A stretch of 5,347 nucleotides of DNA from an uncultured Actinomycetospora sp. Its GTDB lineage: Bacteria > Actinomycetota > Actinomycetes > Mycobacteriales > Pseudonocardiaceae. Made by a program: the position numbers and the translations under genes. Position 1 is the stretch's first letter. Every line of letters begins with the position of its first letter. Location of the stretch: the NCBI GenBank assembly GCA_902805495.1, contig CADCTH010000370.1:1-5347 (forward strand), given 5' to 3'. The notes beneath the pieces were generated by a model that saw only the letters and a program-made list of their open reading frames with translations, had not been told where the DNA came from and ran no database searches. This document shows positions 1 to 5,347 of this stretch, in pieces.

Positions 1-788
1 CCGTCGCCGTCCCGGCCGAGCTGGCCGCCGCGGTGGCCGCGCTGGCCGGCCGCCTCGGCGTCGTCCCCGAGGCCCTGCTCCTCGCGGCGCACGCCCGGGT
101 CCTCGCGGCGCTCACGGCGGAGCCCGAGGTGCTCGCCGGGGTCGGCGTCGCGGGCCGGACGCTGCCCGCCCGCCTCGACACCGAGGTCGCGTCTTGGCGG
201 ACGCTGGCCACCGCGGCAGGGGCGGCGCTGAGCGCGCTCACGGGCGCGGACCAGGCCGGGGACGACGTGGCCCTGGCCCAGGCGCGGCGCGACCTGACCG
301 GGCTGTGGCCCGAGACGGTCCTGGTGCCCGAGGTCGCGGCGGCCGGCACCCTCGCCGAGCAGGCCGCCCCGCTCGCCGACGACACCGTCTTCCGGATCGA
401 CCGGCCGGCCGAGGACCTGCTGCGGGTCGTCCACCGGCCGGGCGACCTCGACGTCGCGGCCGCCGAGCGGATCGCGGGGTACCACCTCACCGCGCTCGAC
501 CAGCTGTGCGCCGATCCGGACGCGGCGCCGGGCGCGCACGGTCTCGTCGGTCCCGAGGAGCTGGCCCAGCAGGTCGACGGCCTGGCGGGCCCGGTTCGCG
601 CGCGTCCCGACCGCCCGGCGCACGAGATCATCCGGGAGCGGGCCGACGCCGACCCCGATCGCGTCGCCGTGGTGCACGGCGACCGGTCGTGGACCTACCG
701 CGAGCTCGACGAGGTCACCGACCGGGTCGCGCGCGCCCTCCTGGCCCGCGGCCTGCCGCCCGAGGGGATCGTCGCGGTGGTCGCCTAG
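1..788 (+). CDS. NRPS N-terminal fragment: degenerate condensation-like domain plus start of adenylation domain, 5' partial, ends at in-frame TAG
   Basis: The frame is open from position 3, so the gene begins off the left edge. The GTG at 33 would start inside a domain and is not credible. Bases 3 to about 590 encode the C-terminal half of a condensation-type domain: a helix ending LLLAAHARVLAALT, then a GVGVAGR strand, which resembles the usual 'LLAA..LLar.tg..dvv.G.pvaGR' stretch, and near the end a helix YHLTALDQLCADPDAAPG as found before an A domain. The C5 (GxFVNT) and C6 (HQDxPFE) motifs are missing and the region is short, so it is probably catalytically inactive or a specialised relic. 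From about 603 an A domain begins, with DPDRVAVVHGD and motif A1 (WTYREL, 690-707). Translation stops at TAG 786-788 after GIVAVVA, and the same frame continues as A domain on the other side. The catalytic half of the C domain lies outside the window and cannot be judged. Confidence 0.8.
   Translation, partial: VAVPAELAAAVAALAGRLGVVPEALLLAAHARVLAALTAEPEVLAGVGVAGRTLPARLDTEVASWRTLATAAGAALSALTGADQAGDDVALAQARRDLTGLWPETVLVPEVAAAGTLAEQAAPLADDTVFRIDRPAEDLLRVVHRPGDLDVAAAERIAGYHLTALDQLCADPDAAPGAHGLVGPEELAQQVDGLAGPVRARPDRPAHEIIRERADADPDRVAVVHGDRSWTYRELDEVTDRVARALLARGLPPEGIVAVVA
786..788 (+). other. In-frame amber (TAG) codon splitting the adenylation domain
   Basis: The frame is open from position 3 to the TGA at 2502-2504 except for this one TAG. 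The residues on both sides fit an uninterrupted A domain: VAVVA-stop-RTLDWAASVLGILKAGAAYLP matches the family pattern 'VAVLLERS...LAVLKAGAAYLP' without a gap. The family residue at this position is usually Glu, and GAG to TAG is a single G-to-T change at 786. There is no frameshift and no loss of flanking sequence. It may be a base-call error, a recent inactivating mutation, or a suppressed stop. I see no downstream structure that clearly indicates programmed readthrough. Confidence 0.9.
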
Positions 789-812
789 CGGACCCTCGAC
801 TGGGCCGCGTCC

Positions 813-2504
813 GTGCTCGGCATCCTCAAGGCGGGCGCCGCCTACCTGCCCCTGGAGCCGCACTTCCCGGCCGACCGCATCGCCACCGTGCTCGCACGCG
901 CCGACGCGAAGCTGGTGCTCGGCGAGCGGGGCAGCACGACGACGCTCGACGAGGCCCTGCACAACCTCGGCGCGGCGGCCCCGGAGCGCCTGCTCGTCGA
1001 CGACGCCGTCGCCGAGGAGCACGGTGACGCGGTGCCGCGGGTCGAGGTCGCGGGCGACCGGCTCGCCTACCTGTACTTCACCTCCGGCTCCACCGGCGAG
1101 CCCAAGGGCGCCATGTGCGAGCACGCGGGGATGGTGAACCACCTCTACGCCAAGATCGAGGACCTCGGGATCACCGAGGGCACGGTGGTCACCGAGACCG
1201 CCCCGCAGTGCTTCGACATCTCGCTGTGGCAGCTCGTGGCGCCGTGGCTGGTGGGCGGGACCACCGTCATCGTCGAGCAGGAGACGATCCTCGACGTCCC
1301 GTCGTTCGTCGATCTCCTGGCCCGCCGCCGGGTCGAGGTCGCCCAGCTCGTGCCCTCCTACCTCGACGTCGTGGTGTCCTACCTCGAGCAGCAGAGCGCG
1401 CCGGCCGCCGAGGTGCTGCCGGCGCTGAGGCGCATCGCGGTCACCGGCGAGGCCGTCAAGAAGGAGCTGGTCGCGCGCTGGTTCGCCGTGCGGCCCGACG
1501 TGGCGGTGGTCAACGCCTACGGGCTCACCGAGACCTGCGACGACACCAACCACGAGATCCTCACCGAGGTGCCCGCCGGCGAGCGGGTGCCGCTCGGGCC
1601 CGCCGTCCCCAACGTCCGCGTCTACGTCGTCGACGAGGGCCTGCACCCGGTCCCGCTCGGCGCCCCGGGCGAGATCGTGTTCTCCGGGGTGTGCGTCGGC
1701 CGCGGCTACGTCAACGACCCCGACCGCACGGCGAAGGCCTTCGTGCCCGACCCGCTGCGCCCCGGCGAGCGGCTCTACCGCAGCGGCGACCACGGGCGGT
1801 GGCTGCCCGACGGGAAGCTCGACTTCCTCGGCCGCCGCGACCACCAGGTGAAGATCTCCGGCTTCCGGATCGAGATCGGCGAGGTCGAGAACACGCTGCT
1901 GCGGGCCCCGGGTGTCCGGGACGCAGCCGTCGTCGTCGCCGAGCGGCCCGGGCGCGGCAAGCAGCTGGTCGGCTTCTACGGCGCCGCCGCTCCGGTGGAG
2001 AACGAGGTGCTGCGCGCGACCCTCGAGGCGTCGCTGCCCGTGTACATGGTCCCGCCGGTGCTGCACCACCAGGAGACCCTGCCGCTCACCCCGAACGGCA
2101 AGATCGACCGCAAGGCGCTCACGGCCCTCGCCCTCGCCCTCGACGAGCCCGAGACCCTCGCCGCCGACGCGGACGCCACCCCGCTCACCCCCACCGAGGC
2201 GCGCGTGGCCGCGGTCTGGGCGCCGCTGCTGGGCGTCGACGCGTCGGCGATCGGCCGCGACACCCACTTCTTCGACCGCGGCGGCTCCTCCCTGCTCGCG
2301 GTGAAGATGGCCGTCGGGCTGAAGAAGGCCGTGAGCCTGCCGGACATCGTCCGCCACCCCGTGCTCGCCGACCTCGCCGCCCTCATCGACGGGAAGGCCG
2401 CGGACGTCGGTAGAGCCGCGGACGCCCCCGCCCCCGCCCCTGTGGCCGAGACCGAGGCGCCGACCGTCCGCCTGCACATCTCCGACCTCACCCCCTCGTC
2501 GTGA
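813..2504 (+). CDS. NRPS C-terminal fragment: adenylation domain (A2-A10) and thiolation domain, probably L-Dap/diamino acid activating
   Basis: This would activate an amino acid as its adenylate and load it onto the attached carrier. Core motifs are intact and in order: A2 LKAGAAYLPLEP, A3 YFTSGSTGEPKG (about 1074-1109), A4 FDIS (1212), A5 NAYGLTE (1512), A6 GEIVFSG..GRGY, A7 YRSGD, A8 GRRDHQVKISGFRIEIGE (1830), A9 LPVYMVP and A10 NGKIDR (2094). A T domain follows with FFDRGGSSLL; the phosphopantetheine Ser is codon 2289-2291. Aligned to GrsA, the pocket reads D-I-W-Q-A-T-A-D-D-K, and the acidic pair (1539, 1542) suits a basic side chain. An Ala/Pro-rich tail ends the protein, with one rare AGA codon at 2412; there is no thioesterase or reductase domain. 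The GTG at 813 is only the first possible start after the TAG: it has no ribosome binding site and would drop A1. The real unit is therefore the whole frame from the left edge, and this piece is probably not made separately. Confidence 0.8.
   Translation: MLGILKAGAAYLPLEPHFPADRIATVLARADAKLVLGERGSTTTLDEALHNLGAAAPERLLVDDAVAEEHGDAVPRVEVAGDRLAYLYFTSGSTGEPKGAMCEHAGMVNHLYAKIEDLGITEGTVVTETAPQCFDISLWQLVAPWLVGGTTVIVEQETILDVPSFVDLLARRRVEVAQLVPSYLDVVVSYLEQQSAPAAEVLPALRRIAVTGEAVKKELVARWFAVRPDVAVVNAYGLTETCDDTNHEILTEVPAGERVPLGPAVPNVRVYVVDEGLHPVPLGAPGEIVFSGVCVGRGYVNDPDRTAKAFVPDPLRPGERLYRSGDHGRWLPDGKLDFLGRRDHQVKISGFRIEIGEVENTLLRAPGVRDAAVVVAERPGRGKQLVGFYGAAAPVENEVLRATLEASLPVYMVPPVLHHQETLPLTPNGKIDRKALTALALALDEPETLAADADATPLTPTEARVAAVWAPLLGVDASAIGRDTHFFDRGGSSLLAVKMAVGLKKAVSLPDIVRHPVLADLAALIDGKAADVGRAADAPAPAPVAETEAPTVRLHISDLTPSS
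2424..2441 (+). repeat. Three tandem GCCCCC-type hexamers in the NRPS tail
   Basis: GCCCCC occurs twice and GCCCCT once, back to back, encoding an Ala-Pro run in the flexible tail after the T domain. Length change here would keep the frame and is probably tolerated. It is most likely ordinary linker composition. Confidence 0.5.
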
Positions 2505-2511
2505 CCACCGT

Positions 2512-2518
2512 GAAGGAG
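2512..2518 (+). promoter_or_regulatory. Ribosome binding site of sbnB
   Basis: GAAGGAG lies 6 nt upstream of the ATG at 2525. It decides that start over the in-frame GTG at 2501, which overlaps the NRPS stop as GTGA and has no comparable site. Confidence 0.75.
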
Positions 2519-2524
2519 CCAGCC

Positions 2525-3589
2525 ATGTCCGGAGACGCAGCGGAGCGGAGCTCGACCACCGACTCAGTGACGGTGCCGCCGTTCGCGGTGATCCCCGGCG
2601 CACAGGTGGGGGAGGCGCTGCGCGGACGCGAGCGCGACGTCGTCGCCCTCATGGAGCGGACCTACCGGCTCCACGACGCCGGCCGGACCCACAACCCGCC
2701 GTCGTACTTCCTCACGTTCGAGGACCGCCCCACGTCGCGGATCATCGCGCTGCCCGCGTCGGTCGGCGGCGACGTGAACGTCGACGGGATCAAGTGGGTC
2801 TCGAGCTTCCCGGAGAACGTGGCGGCGGGGGTGCCCCGCGCGTCGGCCGTGCTGATCCTCAACGACCACGACACGGGCTACCCCTTCGCCTGCCTCGAGG
2901 CGTCGATCATCAACGCCAGCCGCACCTCGGCGTCGGCGGCGCTGGCCGCGGACACGCTCACGCGCGGCCGGGAGCGGCCCCGTCGCGTCGGCTTCTTCGG
3001 GGTGGGGCTCATCGCCCGCTACCTGCACAAGTACCTGGCGGCGACCGGGTGGACGTTCGACGAGACCGGCGTGTTCGACCTGAAGACCGAGAGCGCCGAG
3101 GGCTTCCGCGGCTACCTCGAGACGCAGGAGGGCACGGGGACGATCACCGTCCACGACGACGCCGAGTCACTGATCCGGGGCAGCGACCTGGTCGTCTTCG
3201 CCACGGTCGCGGGGACGCCGCACGTGCACGACCCGGCCTGGTTCGACCACCACCCGCTGGTGCTGCACGTGTCGCTGCGCGACCTGTCGCCCGAGGTGGT
3301 GCTGGCGTCGACCAACATCGTCGACGACGTCGACCACTGCCTGCGCGCCAACACCTCGGTGCACCTGGTGGAGCAGGAGACCGGCAACCGCGACCACGTC
3401 GACGGGACGTTGGGCGACGTCCTGGAGGAGCGGATCACGCTGCCGACCGACCGGACCGTGGTGTTCTCGCCCTTCGGTCTCGGGATCCTCGACCTCGCGC
3501 TGGGCAAGGACGTCTACGACCACGTCACGAGGACCGGGGGCCTGCACGTGGTCGACGACTTCTTCCACGAGCTGAAGCGGTACGGCTGA
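2525..3589 (+). CDS. sbnB: SbnB-type N-((2S)-2-amino-2-carboxyethyl)-L-glutamate dehydrogenase (2,3-diaminopropionate biosynthesis)
   Basis: In the family, this cytoplasmic NAD-dependent enzyme of the ornithine cyclodeaminase/mu-crystallin fold oxidatively cleaves N-(2-amino-2-carboxyethyl)-L-glutamate, made by SbnA from O-phosphoserine and glutamate, to L-Dap and 2-oxoglutarate. The 354 residues match the usual length. SbnB-like signatures include NPPSYFL near 58-63, SRIIALPASVGG (71-82), GIKWVSSFPEN with Lys90, RASAVLILND (105-114), YPFACLEASIINASRTSA (119-136), and a Rossmann dinucleotide loop FFGVGLIARYL with Gly159 and Gly161. The C-terminal VFSPFGLGILDLALG (313-327) also fits the family. 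Nothing essential appears missing. It lies 20 bp after the NRPS stop on the same strand, so the two are almost certainly co-transcribed. Starting at GTG 2501 would add eight residues; ATG 2525 is preferred because of its ribosome binding site. A plain ornithine cyclodeaminase is less likely given the SbnB-specific blocks and the NRPS neighbour. SbnA is not in the window. Confidence 0.9.
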   Translation: MSGDAAERSSTTDSVTVPPFAVIPGAQVGEALRGRERDVVALMERTYRLHDAGRTHNPPSYFLTFEDRPTSRIIALPASVGGDVNVDGIKWVSSFPENVAAGVPRASAVLILNDHDTGYPFACLEASIINASRTSASAALAADTLTRGRERPRRVGFFGVGLIARYLHKYLAATGWTFDETGVFDLKTESAEGFRGYLETQEGTGTITVHDDAESLIRGSDLVVFATVAGTPHVHDPAWFDHHPLVLHVSLRDLSPEVVLASTNIVDDVDHCLRANTSVHLVEQETGNRDHVDGTLGDVLEERITLPTDRTVVFSPFGLGILDLALGKDVYDHVTRTGGLHVVDDFFHELKRYG

Positions 3590-3602
3590 GGGCGGGGTGG
3601 GA

Positions 3603-4208
3603 TCAGGTGAGCTCGGCGGGGGTGACCGCACCCCGCTGCAGCGCCGCGTTGGCGAGCTCGACGCGGCGTCGCGTGCTCGCCGGGTCCAGCTCGAACTTGT
3701 CGTAGAGGCGCAGCAGGTGCTGCTTGACCGCGGCCTCGGAGACGACCAGCGCCGCGGCGACCTCGCGGGCCGTGGCGGGTTCGGTGAACACCTCGCCCGA
3801 GAACAGCGGCCGGCACAGCGCGACGAGGACGTCGTGCTCGCGGCGCGTGAGCTCCGGCGGCCGGCGCGGCGCCGTCGTCGGTGCCGCGCGGCCCGCGGAG
3901 CCACGGAACACCATCCGGGTCGCACCGATCTGGATCGCGTCGCCGTGACGCAGGGCGCGTTCGGCGAGGAGCCGCTCGCCCGCCACGACCGTGCCGTTGG
4001 TGCTGCCGAGGTCGCGGATCGCCCAGCCCGCCCCGTAGGAGACCAGCACGGCGTGCAGCGACGAGACCTGGCCGTCGTGGTCGAGCACGACCCCGTTGCC
4101 CTCGCCCCGCCCGATGGTCAGCGACGGCCCGGCGAGCAGGACCACCTCGACACCTCCGGGCCGCCACACCTCGAGGAAGCTCGTCGTCGGCGCCTGGTCG
4201 CTGGTCAC
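3603..4208 (-). CDS. FHA domain protein with C-terminal winged-helix DNA-binding domain
   Basis: A 201-residue cytoplasmic protein, probably a phospho-responsive transcription regulator. Residues 20-102 form an FHA domain: LTIGRGEGN with the phosphate-contacting Arg34, VSSLHA with Ser49 and His52, and IRDLGSTNGT with Asn71, followed by LRHGDAIQIG. These are the residues FHA domains use to bind phosphothreonine, so binding is probably intact. After an Ala/Pro/Arg linker (103-118), PELTRREHDVLVALC to FEL (118-173) reads as a helix-turn-helix/winged-helix unit, with AREVAAALVVSEAAVKQHL as the probable turn and recognition helix. The motif recalls the HTH ends of response regulators, but no receiver domain is present. 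Start is GTG at 4206-4208, six nt after GGAGG. It is divergent from a Ser/Thr kinase 139 bp away, the obvious candidate partner. The domain assignment is strong; the DNA target and any link to the kinase are inference. Confidence 0.85.
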   Translation of the reverse strand: MTSDQAPTTSFLEVWRPGGVEVVLLAGPSLTIGRGEGNGVVLDHDGQVSSLHAVLVSYGAGWAIRDLGSTNGTVVAGERLLAERALRHGDAIQIGATRMVFRGSAGRAAPTTAPRRPPELTRREHDVLVALCRPLFSGEVFTEPATAREVAAALVVSEAAVKQHLLRLYDKFELDPASTRRRVELANAALQRGAVTPAELT

Positions 4209-4214
4209 GCCTCG

Positions 4215-4222
4215 CCTCCTCC
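4215..4222 (-). promoter_or_regulatory. Ribosome binding site of the FHA-HTH gene
   Basis: Read on the minus strand this is GGAGGAGG; the nearer GGAGG lies 6 nt before the GTG at 4208. It is a near-ideal site and supports this GTG start rather than an extended one. Confidence 0.75.
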
Positions 4223-4239
4223 GCCACGGCCCACCGATG

Positions 4240-4254
4240 GTGACCGACGGTCAC
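4240..4254. promoter_or_regulatory. Perfect 15-bp palindrome, candidate operator between FHA-HTH gene and kinase gene
   Basis: GTGACCG-A-CGGTCAC has 7-bp arms around one central base. It lies 32 bp upstream of the FHA-HTH start codon and 94 bp upstream of the kinase start. If the TAGGAT at 4267-4272 is the -10 for the FHA gene, the palindrome falls just downstream of the transcription start, where a bound protein would block transcription. The symmetry suits a dimeric DNA-binding protein, possibly the FHA-HTH protein itself. It is too short and has no T-run for a terminator. Confidence 0.45.
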
Positions 4255-4266
4255 ATTCGGGTGGGA

Positions 4267-4272
4267 ATCCTA
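4267..4272 (-). promoter_or_regulatory. Possible -10 box for the FHA-HTH gene
   Basis: On the minus strand the hexamer is TAGGAT, a common actinobacterial -10 form, about 60 bp before the start codon. No good TTGAC-like -35 is visible 16-18 bp upstream, so this is weak. Confidence 0.3.
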
Positions 4273-4307
4273 GCGAAGGTGTACCGCGGACGGGGGCATG
4301 TGCGACA

Positions 4308-4313
4308 TAGTGT
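4308..4313 (+). promoter_or_regulatory. Possible -10 box for the kinase gene
   Basis: TAGTGT fits TANNNT and lies about 35 bp before the GTG start, within a small dyad GACA-TAG-TGTC (4304-4314). No recognisable -35 is seen at the expected spacing. Tentative. Confidence 0.2.
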
Positions 4314-4333
4314 CACCAGCGTCGACCGACCGC

Positions 4334-4339
4334 AGGGGG
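4334..4339 (+). promoter_or_regulatory. Ribosome binding site of the kinase gene
   Basis: AGGGGG sits 8 nt before the GTG at 4348. The in-frame GTG at 4339 overlaps this site and is therefore the less likely start. Confidence 0.55.
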
Positions 4340-4347
4340 TGCCCCGG

Positions 4348-5347
4348 GTGACCGAACGGTTCGGGCCGTACGAGTTGCTCCGCGTAGTCGGCCGTGGCGG
4401 CATGGGTGAGGTGCTCGAGGCCCGCGACACCGAGCACGACCGGATCGTCGCCCTCAAGCGCCTCACCGCCGAGGCGGCCGGCGACGACGAGTACCAGCGG
4501 CGCTTCCGCCGTGAGGCCCGGCTCGTCGCGCGCCTCCGCAACCCGCACGTCATCCCCATCCACCGCTACGGCGAGATCGACGGGCAGCTGTTCCTCGACA
4601 TGCCGCTCATCGGGGGCGCCGACCTCGAACAGGTCCTCGCGGCCGAGGGCCGGCTCGCGCCCGAGCGCGCGGTGGCGATCGTGGAGCAGGTCGCGTCCGC
4701 GCTCGACGCCGCCCACCGCGCCGGCCTGGTCCACCGCGACGTGAAGCCGTCGAACGTCCTCATCGACGACGAGGTCGGCGCCCACGGCTTCGTCTACCTC
4801 GTCGACTTCGGGATCACCCGGTCCGTGGGGGGCGACGACGCCAGCGCGCCGATCACCGCGGCCCGCATCCTGATCGGGAGCCTCGACTACATGGCCCCGG
4901 AGCGGTTCTCGGGCGAGGGCGCGCTGGGGATCGACGTCTACGCGCTGGCGTGTCTCCTGTTCGAGTGCCTGACCGGGAGCAGGCCCTTCCCGGTCGACGA
5001 GTTCACCGAGCTGATGACCGCGCACCTGTACGGAAAGCCCCCCGCGCCGTCGCAGTCGGTCCCCGGCCTGGGCGAGGCCTTCGACGCCGTGATCGCCGCG
5101 GGCCTCGCGAAGGACCCCGAGCAGCGGCCCGCGGGCGCGGGCGACCTCGCCGCCGCGGCCCGGGCCGCGCTCGACGCCCTGGCCGGGACCGCGGTCCCGT
5201 CGACCCCGACCACGGCGGAGAGCCCCCGGAGCGTGGTCGAGCCCCTGCCGGCCGCCGCGACCCGTCGCGGCGGGACGCAGAAGGCGGACGCCCCCGCACC
5301 GCTCGACGTGCCCACCACGGCCGTGCCCCGCACCACCGCGAGCGCCC
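4348..5347 (+). CDS. Hanks-type (PknB-like) Ser/Thr protein kinase, 3' partial
   Basis: Phosphorylates Ser/Thr on proteins using ATP. The 333 residues before the right edge contain the whole catalytic domain (about 6-275): glycine loop VGRGGMGEV (14-22), ATP-anchoring Lys37 in VALK, helix-C Glu56 in FRREA, catalytic HRDVKPSN (129-136, Asp131), metal-binding DFG (153-155), YMAPERF (181-187), DVYALACLLFECLTG (196-210), and DPEQRP as the late arginine motif. The kinase should be active. The activation segment has Thr170 where PknB has one of its two phosphorylated threonines; the other position is Pro, and the P+1 residue is Ser178 instead of Thr. From about 281 the sequence is a Pro/Ala/Thr-rich linker with no membrane segment yet; many relatives continue into a transmembrane helix and an outer sensor domain, which would lie beyond the window. 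GTG 4348 is chosen for its ribosome binding site and because MTERFGPYELL is a typical short lead-in. Confidence 0.92.
   Translation, partial: MTERFGPYELLRVVGRGGMGEVLEARDTEHDRIVALKRLTAEAAGDDEYQRRFRREARLVARLRNPHVIPIHRYGEIDGQLFLDMPLIGGADLEQVLAAEGRLAPERAVAIVEQVASALDAAHRAGLVHRDVKPSNVLIDDEVGAHGFVYLVDFGITRSVGGDDASAPITAARILIGSLDYMAPERFSGEGALGIDVYALACLLFECLTGSRPFPVDEFTELMTAHLYGKPPAPSQSVPGLGEAFDAVIAAGLAKDPEQRPAGAGDLAAAARAALDALAGTAVPSTPTTAESPRSVVEPLPAAATRRGGTQKADAPAPLDVPTTAVPRTTASA

Noticed and set aside
813..815. GTG at 813 as a true gene start producing a separate A-T protein
   Set aside because: No ribosome binding site precedes it, and the product would lack motif A1 and the start of the A-domain fold.
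194..2413. Long open frames on the + strand offset from the NRPS frame (194-1027, 1115-2413)
   Set aside because: They are Arg/Pro/Gly-rich products of GC-rich codons read out of frame, and they overlap a frame with clear A and T domain motifs.
2501..2504. GTGA overlap as the sbnB start with translational coupling
   Set aside because: In frame, but it has no ribosome binding site, whereas ATG 2525 has GAAGGAG at ideal spacing and removes a non-conserved extension.
1976..3507. Minus-strand open frames opposite the NRPS and sbnB
   Set aside because: Low-complexity composition, no recognisable motif, no ribosome binding site, and fully antisense to well-supported genes.
3514..4254. Alternative minus-strand frame and + strand frames over the FHA-HTH gene
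   Set aside because: Only the 3603-4208 frame shows FHA signature residues and a good ribosome binding site; the others are Arg-rich shadows.
4298..4351. A 17-residue + strand frame (ATG 4298) whose TGA overlaps the kinase GTG start
   Set aside because: Its purine-rich stretch is only 1 nt from the ATG, too close to act as a ribosome binding site, and the peptide has no leader-like feature. Coupling is possible but unsupported.
4270..5336. Minus-strand open frames opposite the kinase
   Set aside because: The + strand encodes an unmistakable kinase catalytic domain; the opposite frames have no family features.

Overview
The window comes from a very GC-rich genome with GC-ending codons, several GTG starts and GGAGG-type ribosome binding sites. 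This points to an actinomycete. The proteins look Pseudonocardia-like to me, but that is an impression and not a placement. No RNA genes, insertion sequences, CRISPR arrays or attachment sites were seen, and no stretch over 300 bases lacks a gene.

Left half (1-3589, + strand): the end of a biosynthetic operon. A single reading frame, open from the left edge, encodes the C-terminal part of a degenerate condensation-like domain, an adenylation (A) domain and a thiolation (T) domain, with no thioesterase. The frame is interrupted by one in-frame TAG at 786-788, between A-domain motifs A1 and A2, so as read the gene is two fragments. Twenty bases downstream lies a clear sbnB homologue, the dehydrogenase that releases L-2,3-diaminopropionate (L-Dap). 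The residues lining the A-domain pocket read D-I-W-Q-A-T-A-D-D-K. The acidic pair fits a diamino acid substrate, so the simplest model is that SbnB, with an SbnA presumably outside the window, makes L-Dap and the NRPS module loads it onto its own carrier domain. The TAG must be an error, be suppressed, or have inactivated this step.

Right half (3603-5347): a signalling pair. On the minus strand is a 201-residue protein with an N-terminal FHA (phosphothreonine-binding) domain and a C-terminal winged-helix DNA-binding domain. Divergent from it, across a 139-bp gap, is a Hanks-type Ser/Thr kinase that runs off the right edge with its catalytic domain complete. The gap holds a perfect 15-bp palindrome, a plausible operator, and weak -10-like hexamers for both directions. 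Kinase plus FHA-HTH regulator suggests a short phosphorylation-to-transcription circuit. Whether it controls the neighbouring biosynthetic genes cannot be told from this sequence.

The two halves converge tail to tail with only 13 bp between stop codons and no recognisable terminator.
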